DNA from: UBA8337 sp963932545
Lineage (GTDB): Bacteria; Pseudomonadota; Alphaproteobacteria; RS24
DNA length: 64,000 bases
Direction: 5' to 3'
Assembly (NCBI GenBank): GCA_963932545.1
Contig: CAWVRH010000008.1
Span: 20,599 to 84,598, forward strand
The position numbers and the translations under genes are program-made. This document shows, piece after piece, positions 17,288 through 25,056 of this stretch (position 1 is the first letter of the stretch; the number at the start of each line of letters is the position of its first letter). Below the pieces are notes generated by a model, which saw nothing but the letters and a program-made list of their open reading frames with translations, searched no databases and was not told where the DNA came from.

Positions 17288-18094
17288 ATGGCCACTGCTA
17301 AAAAACCTGCTGCAAAGAAACCAGCAGCCAAAAAACCTGCTGCTACAAAATCTACTGCCAAAAAACCAGCGGCCAAAAAGACCACCCCGAAGGCAGCCAC
17401 CAAAGCGGCGCCTAAAGCCAAAGCTGTGCCGAAAGCTAAGACGGCACCCAAAGTAAGTGCAAAAAAGGCGGCTCCAAAAGCAAGCGCTAAAAAACCTGCT
17501 TCTCCTGTGAAGGCCAAAGCCGCGGCCAAAAAGAAACCAAGCAAGCCAGAGGCGCCACGTCGCTCAGCGCTCGGTTTCAAAGTAAATGAATTTGTTGTCT
17601 ATCCGGCTCATGGCGTCGGCCAGATTACCGAAATTGCTGTGCAAGATATCGCGGGCATGAGCTTGGATCTTTTTGTCGTTAGCTTCGACAAAGAAAAAAT
17701 GGTCTTGCGCGTGCCGCTAGCCAAAGCCAAAGAAATTGGCATGCGTAAATTAGCCGATGCCAAAATAATGGAAGGCGCCATTAAAACCTTGAAGGGTCGC
17801 GCCCGTGTGAAACGCACGATGTGGAGCCGTCGGGCGCAAGAATATGAAGCGAAGATTAATTCTGGCGATTTGGTAGCGATTACCGAAGTGGTGCGCGACT
17901 TGTTCCGCAATGAAAATCAGCCCGAGCAATCTTATTCAGAGCGCCAGCTATACGAAAAAGCCATCGAACGCATGGCGCGCGAAGTGGCCACGGTCGAGAA
18001 GACCACGGATGACGAAGCGATTATTAAGCTCGAAGGCATTCTGGCCAAAACCACCGGTGGCGCAAGACGCCAGCCAGGGGTCGACCCAGCTTAA
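17288..18094 (+). CDS. carD: CarD family transcriptional regulator with N-terminal histone-H1-like tail
   Basis: The product has 268 residues from the ATG at 17288 (GGAG 6 nt upstream). Residues 1-94 are a repetitive Lys/Ala/Pro tail (AAKKPAAKKPAAKKPAA), about 30% Lys and without acidic residues until its end, like eukaryotic H1 and bacterial H1-like proteins. The CarD RNA-polymerase-interaction domain starts at FKVNEFVVYPAHGVGQI (about 97) and the helical DNA-binding C-terminal domain runs from about 165. CarD stabilises open promoter complexes. Many alphaproteobacterial CarD proteins are about 170 residues and lack such a tail. The tail probably adds non-specific DNA binding. Confidence 0.93.
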   Translation: MATAKKPAAKKPAAKKPAATKSTAKKPAAKKTTPKAATKAAPKAKAVPKAKTAPKVSAKKAAPKASAKKPASPVKAKAAAKKKPSKPEAPRRSALGFKVNEFVVYPAHGVGQITEIAVQDIAGMSLDLFVVSFDKEKMVLRVPLAKAKEIGMRKLADAKIMEGAIKTLKGRARVKRTMWSRRAQEYEAKINSGDLVAITEVVRDLFRNENQPEQSYSERQLYEKAIERMAREVATVEKTTDDEAIIKLEGILAKTTGGARRQPGVDPA

Positions 18095-18147
18095 AAGCGA
18101 TTATCCAAAAAATTAACTTTAGAGTGAACCAATTCAGCCGGCACTGC

Positions 18148-18167
18148 GTATCTTTATTAGGAGATAC
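18148..18167 (+). promoter_or_regulatory. Hairpin covering the rpoH ribosome binding site
   Basis: Arms GTATCT (18148-18153) and AGATAC (18162-18167) enclose an 8-nt loop. The Shine-Dalgarno AGGAG (18159-18163) lies half in the loop and half in the 3' arm, 7 nt before the rpoH ATG. A short A/U-rich helix that hides the ribosome site is what an RNA thermometer would look like. Confidence 0.45.
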
Positions 18168-18170
18168 ATT

Positions 18171-19064
18171 ATGGCTCATTTGGATACACAAGAAACCGTT
18201 CAAGCTGGACGCAGATTCATCAAAAAGGCAATGAAGCTGCCGATGCTCGAATTAGAGCATGAGCAGCATTTGGCCCGAAGCTGGCGCGACAAAAGCGATG
18301 AAAACGCTTTGCACGAGCTGACGGCCGCGCATGTGCGTTTGGTGGTGGCGATTGCCGCGAAGTTTCGCAATTATGGCCTGCCGATGGGCGATTTGGTGCA
18401 AGAGGGCAACATTGGCCTGATGCAAGCCGCCAATCGCTTTGACCCGGATAGAGAAGTGCGTTTCTCGACCTATGCTGGATGGTGGATCCGCTCTGCCATT
18501 CAAGATTATGTGCTTCGCAATTGGTCGATCGTGCGCACCGGAACCACGGCAGCGCAAAAATCTTTATTCTTTAATATGCGTCGCCTGCGCGCGCGGATTA
18601 ACGACATCGGCGCCAATATGACCCATGAAAGCCGCACCTATGTCGCCAATGAATTGGGCGTGCGGATGGAAGATGTGTTGAACATGGAAGGCCGAATGGA
18701 AGGCAGCGATCGCTCCTTGAACGCGACCATTTCAGATCGGTCAGATGACGGTGGCGCGACCGAATGGCAAGAGCTGCTGGTCTGCGACCGCGACCTGCCA
18801 GACACGGAAGTCTCGGACAAGCTGGACACCCAACAGCGCGCCAATTGGATTGGAGAGGCGATGGAAGATTTAAACGAGCGGGAAGCAACCATTATTCGCG
18901 CCCGCCGTCTCAGCGAAACCAAGGTTACTTTGGAAAGCTTGGGCCAAAAATTGGGTATTTCAAAAGAACGAGTACGCCAGATTGAGCATGAAGCGCTACA
19001 AAAATTGCGCGGCTCCCTGATTGCCAAAACCAATGGCGATCCCCATCACGCTGGGTTGATTTAA
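18171..19064 (+). CDS. rpoH: RNA polymerase sigma-32 factor RpoH
   Basis: The product has 297 residues. Region 2 includes VQEGNIGLMQAANRFDP (about 85) and RFSTYAGWWIRSAIQDYVLR. The RpoH box is QKSLFFNMRRLR (about 129-140), which separates it from RpoD. Region 4 ends in LGISKERVRQIEHEALQKLR. It directs heat-shock gene transcription and is degraded with DnaK/FtsH help. CarD lies directly upstream and tRNA-Arg downstream. The 5' leader has a hairpin at its ribosome site, so translation may respond to temperature. Confidence 0.96.
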   Translation: MAHLDTQETVQAGRRFIKKAMKLPMLELEHEQHLARSWRDKSDENALHELTAAHVRLVVAIAAKFRNYGLPMGDLVQEGNIGLMQAANRFDPDREVRFSTYAGWWIRSAIQDYVLRNWSIVRTGTTAAQKSLFFNMRRLRARINDIGANMTHESRTYVANELGVRMEDVLNMEGRMEGSDRSLNATISDRSDDGGATEWQELLVCDRDLPDTEVSDKLDTQQRANWIGEAMEDLNEREATIIRARRLSETKVTLESLGQKLGISKERVRQIEHEALQKLRGSLIAKTNGDPHHAGLI

Positions 19065-19080
19065 CAGGTTTAAATCAACC
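19054..19080. terminator. Perfect 11-bp inverted repeat overlapping the rpoH stop
   Basis: GGTTGATTTAA (19054-19064, containing the TAA stop) pairs fully with TTAAATCAACC (19070-19080) across a 5-nt loop. No T-run follows, so it may protect the mRNA 3' end or end transcription by another route. Confidence 0.45.
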
Positions 19081-19135
19081 CTATGGCTGCGAAAGCTTGT
19101 CGTGACGCTCTTGCGGGTCTAGTTTGAAAAATGTG

Positions 19136-19212
19136 GATCCCGTAGCTCAGTCGGATAGAGCACCAGATTCCTAATCTGGGGGCCGGTAGTTCGAATCTAC
19201 CCGGGATCACCA
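19136..19212 (+). tRNA. tRNA-Arg (anticodon CCT)
   Basis: The cloverleaf is complete: acceptor GATCCCG / CGGGATC, D arm GCTC...GAGC, anticodon stem CCAGA / TCTGG with loop TTCCTAA (anticodon CCT, reads AGG), T arm GGTAG TTCGAAT CTACC, and an encoded CCA. No inserted element is seen beside it. Confidence 0.96.
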
Positions 19213-19235
19213 TTTAATCTGCAGGCAGGCGTCGG

Positions 19236-19742
19236 CTAGAAACGATAAATCGTTCCAAAGCTAAAGCGGTCGGTTTCGGCCCCATCGAGATCCGTCTCGA
19301 CATACTCTAGGCGCAAGGAAGAATTATAATTCATCGTGAAATCCGCTCCAAAGCCATAAATAAAGCCACTTCTCTCTTCGTCATAAGCATCGCCACCGCC
19401 CATAACTTTGCCGTCGCCGCGGGCTAGACCTAAGCGTAAAAAGGGTTCGAAGCCCTCGCCCGGAGAGCGCAAAACACCGGAGAGCGCCAAGACCGAGGCT
19501 TGGCTATCGCGCCCGTTGGTCTCCACATCCGCGATGGACGTATAGCTAAATTCGATTGCCAGAAGCGGGTCGAACTGGCCGCCTGCGAAAAATGTCAGCC
19601 CTTGGCTTTCGATGTCCGCATCTTTGTCTTCGTAAGACGTCAAGCCGGCGCTTAGTCCAATATAATTTTGAGCCAAAGCAGGGGGGCTCGAAATAGCGAC
19701 AAGCGCTGCAACGAATACGGTAGCTAACAAAAACTTCTTCAC
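19236..19742 (-). CDS. Outer-membrane beta-barrel protein
   Basis: The product has 168 residues. Residues 1-24 are a signal peptide (hydrophobic core LLATVFVAALVAISSPPALA, cleavage after ALA). The mature part alternates polar and apolar residues in short strands (NYIGLSAGLTSYED, FGADFTMNYNSSLRLEYVET) and ends in Phe (GTIYRF), the usual outer-membrane insertion signal. Its size suits an 8-stranded barrel of the OmpA/OmpW-like group. It points toward the tRNA-Arg gene. Function is unknown. Confidence 0.85.
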   Translation of the reverse strand: MKKFLLATVFVAALVAISSPPALAQNYIGLSAGLTSYEDKDADIESQGLTFFAGGQFDPLLAIEFSYTSIADVETNGRDSQASVLALSGVLRSPGEGFEPFLRLGLARGDGKVMGGGDAYDEERSGFIYGFGADFTMNYNSSLRLEYVETDLDGAETDRFSFGTIYRF

Positions 19743-19863
19743 GAGACTCTCCTAAACATGAATTACGAGACGATTTTGCGCTGATGCGGACAAAAAAGCC
19801 ACATTGAATTTCACCCCCTCTCATCCGTTGGACACAAAGCCAGAGTGCTCTATATTAAAGGGC

Positions 19864-20493
19864 ATGAGTGACACGCAATTCGACCAAAAACCAAAACAAC
19901 CCAAAAGCGGCGGCCCGCCCATTTTATCTTGCTATGATGATTTAGCGGCGTCTTGTGCCTATGGCTGGTCGATGTTGGAACGCGGCGTCAAAGACAGAAA
20001 AAGCCCCTTCCACACCCCAAGCGTTGCCACGATAACCGCAAGTGGCAGCCCAACCATACGCACCATCGTGCTACGGGGCTGCGACAGCCAAGCCAAACAT
20101 TTACGCTTTCACACGGATACACGCTCGGGGAAAATCGCTGAACTACAGGCCAACCCGCAAGGCGCCATGCATTTTTACGACGCGGGAACCAAAGTGCAAC
20201 TGCGCTTGGGCGTGCGCCTAGAAATGCTGAGCGGCCCAGACTATGAAGCGGCTTGGGAAGCCACACGCCCCATGAGCCGAGAATGTTACCAAGTGACCCA
20301 AGGCCCTGGCAGCCCCATCGGCACGCCGCTTGATGTCGCTTTTGACGCCGAGGCAACACAAGACGGAGAGGCCCATTTTGTGCCCGTCCGCGCCCATGTC
20401 GAAACCATGGAATGGCTATATTTGGCGGCGCGTGGCCACCGCCGGGCTCTGTTTGACTTCACACAAGACACAATGGATTGGCTGGTTCCCTAG
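19864..20493 (+). CDS. Pyridoxamine 5'-phosphate oxidase-like flavoprotein
   Basis: The product has 209 residues from the ATG at 19864 (AAAGGGC before it); an in-frame upstream ATG lacks family similarity. The split-barrel FMN-binding fold is suggested by SPFHTPSVATITASGSPTIRTIVLRG (about 45-70), HTDTRSGKIAELQANP and the C-terminal VETMEWLYLAARGHRRALF. It resembles PNPOx family proteins but not classical PdxH closely, so the substrate is open. A cytochrome c gene follows about 100 bp later. Confidence 0.82.
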   Translation: MSDTQFDQKPKQPKSGGPPILSCYDDLAASCAYGWSMLERGVKDRKSPFHTPSVATITASGSPTIRTIVLRGCDSQAKHLRFHTDTRSGKIAELQANPQGAMHFYDAGTKVQLRLGVRLEMLSGPDYEAAWEATRPMSRECYQVTQGPGSPIGTPLDVAFDAEATQDGEAHFVPVRAHVETMEWLYLAARGHRRALFDFTQDTMDWLVP

Positions 20494-20598
20494 CCCCTTA
20501 ATTTGCAATAGCCCCCGGCTTGGCCTTGCGACAGCATGGCGCTTGGCAGGCATCAACAAACGCCCTATATGATTTTCATGCATCAAAGGAGATATCAA

Positions 20599-20976
20599 AT
20601 GCGCGCCCTTTTATTGACCCTTATTACTGTCACCTTTCTAAGTTCTAACGCCCAAGCTGGCGATGCCGCGAAAGGGGAAAAGACCTATCGCAAATGTGCG
20701 TCTTGCCACATGGTAGGCCCGAAGGCCAAAAACCGCGTCGGCCCCCAGTTGAACGGCATTATTGGCCGAGAGATTGGCTCCATCAGCGGCTATAAATATT
20801 CCAAAGGCATGATCGCTTATGCGGCCGAGCAAAAGGTTTGGACGGAAGAAAACCTAGCGGCCTATTTAACCGCCCCGCGTAAAGTTGTGAAAGGTACGCG
20901 CATGTCGTTTGCCGGCCTCCGCAAAGAAACCGACCGCGACAACATCATCGCTTATTTGAAAAAAGCCGCAAACTAA
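20599..20976 (+). CDS. Small soluble cytochrome c
   Basis: The product has 125 residues from the ATG at 20599 (AAAGGAG before it). Residues 1-20 are a signal peptide ending NAQA. The heme motif is CASCH (about 34-38) in KCASCHMVG, and the Met ligand is likely in KGTRMSFAGL. It is a class I periplasmic c-type cytochrome of the cytochrome c2/c550 type, a likely carrier between the bc1 complex and an oxidase. A strong terminator follows, so it is probably the last gene of its transcript. Confidence 0.92.
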   Translation: MRALLLTLITVTFLSSNAQAGDAAKGEKTYRKCASCHMVGPKAKNRVGPQLNGIIGREIGSISGYKYSKGMIAYAAEQKVWTEENLAAYLTAPRKVVKGTRMSFAGLRKETDRDNIIAYLKKAAN

Positions 20977-21000
20977 AGCGCTTCTTTCTTAGAATAAATA

Positions 21001-21030
21001 GGGGCCGCTTCGTTGGAAGCGGCCCTTTTT
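21001..21030 (+). terminator. Strong intrinsic terminator after cytochrome c gene
   Basis: GGGCCGCTTC (21002-21011) pairs fully with GAAGCGGCCC (21016-21025) across a 4-nt loop and is followed by TTTTT. Confidence 0.93.
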
Positions 21031-21065
21031 GTATTTACGATTGCTTTGCTCTGGCTTTACGGAGC

Positions 21066-22232
21066 TTATTTTACGCGTTCCAAAATCGACAGATAATTGG
21101 CAACGGCGGCGCCGCCCATATTAAAAATGCCAGCCAATTTAGCGTCTTTGACTTGCATCTCATCCGCTTCATTCATCAATTGGCGCGCGGCCATAACGTG
21201 CATGGAAACGCCTGTGGCGCCAACCGGATGACCCTTGGCTTTAAGACCGCCCGACGGATTAACCGGCAATTTACCATCTTTATAAACCGTGCCATCGGCG
21301 AGAACTTCGGCGCCTTTGCCGGGCTCAGCCAGCCCCATGGCTTCATATTGAATAAGCTCGGCAATGGTGAAGCAATCATGCGTCTCTACCAAAGACAAAT
21401 CATTCAACCCCACGCCCGCTTCTTTTAGCCCTTTGATCCAAGCTGTTTTGGGACCGTCAAAGGCGGTGACGTCGCGCTTGCTCATCGGCAAGAAATCATT
21501 GGCTTGGGTGCGAGCCCGAAACGCGATGGCTTTATCATGGCTTTGCGCGGTTTCTTCGTCCGTCAAAATAATAGCCGCTGCGCCATCGGAAATCATCGAG
21601 CAATCGGTGCGCTTCAAAGGACCCGCAACGATTGGATTTTTGTCGCTCTCGGCGCGACAGAAATCAAAACCGAAATCTTTTTGCATATGTGCCAGTGGGT
21701 TCACGGAACCATTTTTATGGTTTTTCGCCGCGATATGCGCCAAAGCATCGCTTTGATCGCCATATTTTTGGAAATATTTTCCAGCCACGACGCCAAAAAT
21801 ACCCGGGAAAGTAAGCCCTTGGTCGCCTTCTTCTGGCATGTAGCTGGCGCGCGATAGGCAACGCCCTACATCGGCGCTCGACAGATGGGTCATTTTCTCA
21901 ACGCCAATCGCAAGCACGCGGCGTGCGCGTCCGGCCTCAATGGCGTTGGCCGCCTGAAACACAGCCGCCGAACCAGACCCGCAAGCATTCTCAACCCGCG
22001 TGGAGGGCGTAAAGCGAAACGCATCTGAAACTTGTAAAGCCAGCGACGAAATAAAGTCTTGTTCCGACATGCCCGCGTTAAAAGTCGCGACATAAATGGC
22101 ATCAATGTCTTCTGGCCCGACGCCTGCATCCGCCATGGCTTCATTGGCGGCCGCAACCAGCAAGTCTTCCAAACCTTGGTCTTCTAATTTTCCGAACTTC
22201 GTGTGGCCCCAGCCGACGATGCATACTGACAT
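21066..22232 (-). CDS. Thiolase family protein (SCP2/acetyl-CoA acetyltransferase type)
   Basis: The product has 388 residues. The nucleophilic Cys lies in RVENACGSGSAAVFQAA (about residue 84), a His in VETHDCFTIAE (about 285), and the C-terminal Gly-His motif is KGHPVGATGVS (about 342). This set matches thiolases of the sterol carrier / lipid-transfer type, which often use acyl-CoA other than acetoacetyl-CoA. It lies 72 bp after a hydrolase gene on the same strand, so they may be co-transcribed. The usual DUF35 OB-fold partner is not adjacent. Confidence 0.9.
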   Translation of the reverse strand: MSVCIVGWGHTKFGKLEDQGLEDLLVAAANEAMADAGVGPEDIDAIYVATFNAGMSEQDFISSLALQVSDAFRFTPSTRVENACGSGSAAVFQAANAIEAGRARRVLAIGVEKMTHLSSADVGRCLSRASYMPEEGDQGLTFPGIFGVVAGKYFQKYGDQSDALAHIAAKNHKNGSVNPLAHMQKDFGFDFCRAESDKNPIVAGPLKRTDCSMISDGAAAIILTDEETAQSHDKAIAFRARTQANDFLPMSKRDVTAFDGPKTAWIKGLKEAGVGLNDLSLVETHDCFTIAELIQYEAMGLAEPGKGAEVLADGTVYKDGKLPVNPSGGLKAKGHPVGATGVSMHVMAARQLMNEADEMQVKDAKLAGIFNMGGAAVANYLSILERVK

Positions 22233-22304
22233 GTGTTTCTCCTCAAATTAAGTTGCTGCAAATTGGCCGATGAGGGCCCTATTTGTCAAGCTTTCCGGGT
22301 TTGG

Positions 22305-23201
22305 CTAGACGCCCAGAAAGGCCAAAATATCGGGGCCAATTTCCAGCTCAAGCTGCGGCCCAATATCATGGCCCATACCCTCAACAGGGCGCCATATCGC
22401 GCCGGGCACATGCGCCACAAGGCTCTCTCCGCATATCGGCTCAATCAGCGTATCGGCCAGCCCATGAATAACCAGAAAAGGCAGGCTGATAGTTTTTAGG
22501 CGCTCTACCCGATTGCCATCCGTAATGGCGGCTGCCATTTGGCGAACAACGCCAGCCGGATGATAATTGCGGGAAATGATTTTCGTGGCCATAGCCCGCC
22601 GCTGCGGTTCTGGGGTTGGAAACCTAGGGCTCGAATGCTCCGCCAAACTTTGCGTCAAATAATCGATCAAAGCGGCTTCCCCTTCGGCGTCATCTGGCGG
22701 TGCCAATTCAGAGACGCCCGGCATTGGCAGCTCAGGGTCGCCCGAGGTAGACATCACACAAACGACTTTCTCTAGGCGCGCGCCATGCGTAAACGCCAAA
22801 TGCTGCGCCACCATGCCTCCCAAAGACATACCAAAAATATTCGCCTTATCGATTGCCAAAGCATCCATCAGCCCAACCACATCGTCTGCCATATCGCCAA
22901 TGCCATACGGCACGGGAAACGCAGCGCCCGCTTGCTGGTCTTCTAGCAGGCCCATAATATCCGGGATACCGGCGGCATCGAGTTTCTGGCTTTCGCCAAC
23001 ATCGCGATTGTCGAAGATAATGACCTCGAGCCCTGCCTTGGTGAAATACTCAATAAAGGCGCTAGGCCATTGGATCATTTGGGTGCCCAAGCCTCGAATA
23101 AGAATTAGCGGCGCCGCGCCCGTATTGTGGTCTGGCAGAAACCTCTGCACACAAAGGCTGATGCCGTTCGCTTGCACGAGTGAGGGTTTATTTGTCGCCA
23201 T
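22305..23201 (-). CDS. Alpha/beta hydrolase
   Basis: The product has 298 residues. The nucleophile elbow is GMSLGGMVAQ (Ser about 124), an oxyanion HG-type motif is ILIRGLGTQMIQW, and the catalytic His is probably in VEGMGHDIGPQ near the end, with the Asp in IHGLADTLI. There is no signal peptide. It resembles 3-oxoadipate enol-lactonase- and esterase-like hydrolases; the substrate is unknown. A thiolase gene follows and glpD is divergent. Confidence 0.88.
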   Translation of the reverse strand: MATNKPSLVQANGISLCVQRFLPDHNTGAAPLILIRGLGTQMIQWPSAFIEYFTKAGLEVIIFDNRDVGESQKLDAAGIPDIMGLLEDQQAGAAFPVPYGIGDMADDVVGLMDALAIDKANIFGMSLGGMVAQHLAFTHGARLEKVVCVMSTSGDPELPMPGVSELAPPDDAEGEAALIDYLTQSLAEHSSPRFPTPEPQRRAMATKIISRNYHPAGVVRQMAAAITDGNRVERLKTISLPFLVIHGLADTLIEPICGESLVAHVPGAIWRPVEGMGHDIGPQLELEIGPDILAFLGV

Positions 23202-23270
23202 GATGCATCTCCCGTTTAATCTACTTTTAGTCTATACTTGGGTCTAACGCTCAAGCAAATGGAAGCTTTC

Positions 23271-25049
23271 ATGAAACGCGATTTTTCAGCCCTGTCCAAA
23301 ACCCCCGTCGACCTCGCCATCCTTGGCGGCGGGGCCACGGGAGCGGCCATCGCGCTGGATGCCAGCCTTCGGGGCTTGCGTGTGGCGCTGATAGACAAGG
23401 GTGATTTCTCTTCCGCCACATCAGCTGGCTCGTCCAAACTGATGCACGGGGGCTTGCGCTATTTGGTCAATGGAGACATTGCACAAGTGCGCGAAGGGCT
23501 GCGAGAGCGGCGTCATTGGAGCCGCATGGCCAAACATTTAGTGCATCCGCTGGCCTTTATCATTCCAACCTATGAGGCCAGCCGACCGAGGCGGGCTGTG
23601 TTAAAAATAGGTCTTTATCTTTATGACCTGCTGGCTTTTGACCGCAATCGAGCGGTCGACCCAATGCAGAAAATAGCTGGCAATCGCTCGGTCACCGCCG
23701 CACAAGTTTTAGGCTTAAGCCCCGACACGCCGCGCGTTGGCCCGCAAGGCACGCTGACTGGCGGGCTGATGTATCAAGATGGGCAAATGCTATCGCCAGA
23801 ACGCTTGGTGCTGGCTATGTTGCGCACGGCCGTCCAAGCGGGCGCCGTAGTGGTTAATCATTGCGAGGCGGTGGATTTAATAAAATCAGGCGGTCGGGTG
23901 ACGGGCGTAAAAGTTAAAGATTGCCTGAGCCAAGAAACCAGCGAGCTATCGGCTGAACTCGTTATCAATGCGGCGGGGCCTTGGGCAGACGTGGTGATGA
24001 AACTGGGGGATGGCAAAAAGGGCGCCAAAAAACTCATTCGCTCGAAAGGCATTCATCTGGTAACGCGCTCCTTGACGCGCGGCATTGCCCTCACGGTTCC
24101 GGTCGAGGACGAGCACGTATTCGTGTTGCCGTGGATGGGCATGAGCTTGCTGGCCACCACCGACACGAAATTTAACGACGCCCCCGATGACGCCTGCGTC
24201 ACCGAGGCCGATATCAACCTACTGCTAGATAAAACTAATGCCGTTTTGCCCGAGGCGCATCTGACCCGTGACGATGTTGTGCATGCCTATGTGGGCTTGC
24301 GGCCTTTGGTGACAGATATCAATGACACCGCGGAGACCACCTATGGCTTGTCGCGTGGCAGTGAAATTTATGACCATAGCCAAAACGGTGGGCCCGAAGG
24401 TCTGCTATCTGCCTTGGGCGGAAAATGGACGACATCCAGACGGCTTGGAGAAAAAATTGTCGATGCAGCATTTGCTAAATTAGGCCGCCCCGCCACGCGC
24501 CAGCGCAGTGCCGACACCGCTTTAGCTTGCGCGCCGCGCCAAGACTTAGGCGATTTTATGGATGCCATGCGGGCGCAATACCCTAAGGTGGAGACAGCTC
24601 AAATCGACCTACTATCTAGGCTATACGGTGCGCTGCTGCCACAAATGATGGCCAGCGACACGCGGGGGTTAGCTAAACTCAAAGACCCAATTCTGGCCGC
24701 TCGCGTGAGTTTCGCGCTGTATCAAGAAATGGCCATGCAGCTAAGTGATGTCGTTATGCGACGTCTGGTTGAAGGTCAAACAGGGGCTTTGTCGAGTGCG
24801 CAAATAAAAGTCATCTCTGCCTATATGGCAGAAAAATACGATTGGTCAGAAGCCGAGCTAAAAAAGCAAAAAGCAGATTTGGCCAAACTCATGACCTTGC
24901 CCACCAAGAAAAAAACTCCGGCTAGCTCCAAACCTAAAGCGAAGGTAAAGGCAAAGACAAAAGCGAAGCCCAAGGTAAAGGCGAAGGCGAAGGTAAAGAC
25001 GAAGGTAAAGACGAAGGTAAAGACAAAGCCGAAACCTAAATCAACCTAA
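23271..25049 (+). CDS. glpD: Glycerol-3-phosphate dehydrogenase with C-terminal lysine-rich tail
   Basis: The product has 592 residues from the ATG at 23271 (GGAAG before it). The FAD-binding GGGATGAAIALDASLRG lies near 18, KLMHGGLRYL near 61, and the remaining GlpD domain runs to about 540. It oxidises glycerol 3-phosphate to DHAP at the membrane and reduces quinone. The last 47 residues (546-592) form a nearly half-Lys tail with KVKT repeats and no acidic residues, absent from ordinary GlpD. A TATACT hexamer about 33 bp before the start may be a -10 element. The gene ends 7 bp before the convergent acyl-CoA synthetase gene. Confidence 0.92.
   Translation: MKRDFSALSKTPVDLAILGGGATGAAIALDASLRGLRVALIDKGDFSSATSAGSSKLMHGGLRYLVNGDIAQVREGLRERRHWSRMAKHLVHPLAFIIPTYEASRPRRAVLKIGLYLYDLLAFDRNRAVDPMQKIAGNRSVTAAQVLGLSPDTPRVGPQGTLTGGLMYQDGQMLSPERLVLAMLRTAVQAGAVVVNHCEAVDLIKSGGRVTGVKVKDCLSQETSELSAELVINAAGPWADVVMKLGDGKKGAKKLIRSKGIHLVTRSLTRGIALTVPVEDEHVFVLPWMGMSLLATTDTKFNDAPDDACVTEADINLLLDKTNAVLPEAHLTRDDVVHAYVGLRPLVTDINDTAETTYGLSRGSEIYDHSQNGGPEGLLSALGGKWTTSRRLGEKIVDAAFAKLGRPATRQRSADTALACAPRQDLGDFMDAMRAQYPKVETAQIDLLSRLYGALLPQMMASDTRGLAKLKDPILAARVSFALYQEMAMQLSDVVMRRLVEGQTGALSSAQIKVISAYMAEKYDWSEAELKKQKADLAKLMTLPTKKKTPASSKPKAKVKAKTKAKPKVKAKAKVKTKVKTKVKTKPKPKST
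24989..25024 (+). repeat. Three perfect 12-bp repeats in the glpD tail
   Basis: GAAGGTAAAGAC occurs three times in a row, giving Lys-Val-Lys-Thr units. Looser copies upstream (from about 24945) make the whole tail DNA repetitive. Slippage here would change tail length in steps of four residues. Confidence 0.9.
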
Positions 25050-25056
25050 TCTCCCT

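Noticed and set aside
17288..17569. Repetitive KKPAA-coding DNA considered as a CRISPR or microsatellite
   Set aside because: Units differ in sequence and length, have no unique spacers, and keep the carD frame.
16804..17580. Minus-strand frame of 258 codons with many hydrophobic residues, like a membrane protein
   Set aside because: It is the reverse reading of fdxA and the Lys/Ala-rich carD tail, which always yields Phe/Leu/Ala-rich nonsense.
19136..19212. tRNA-Arg considered as an integration site
   Set aside because: There is no integrase, no repeated tRNA 3' end and no composition change beside it.
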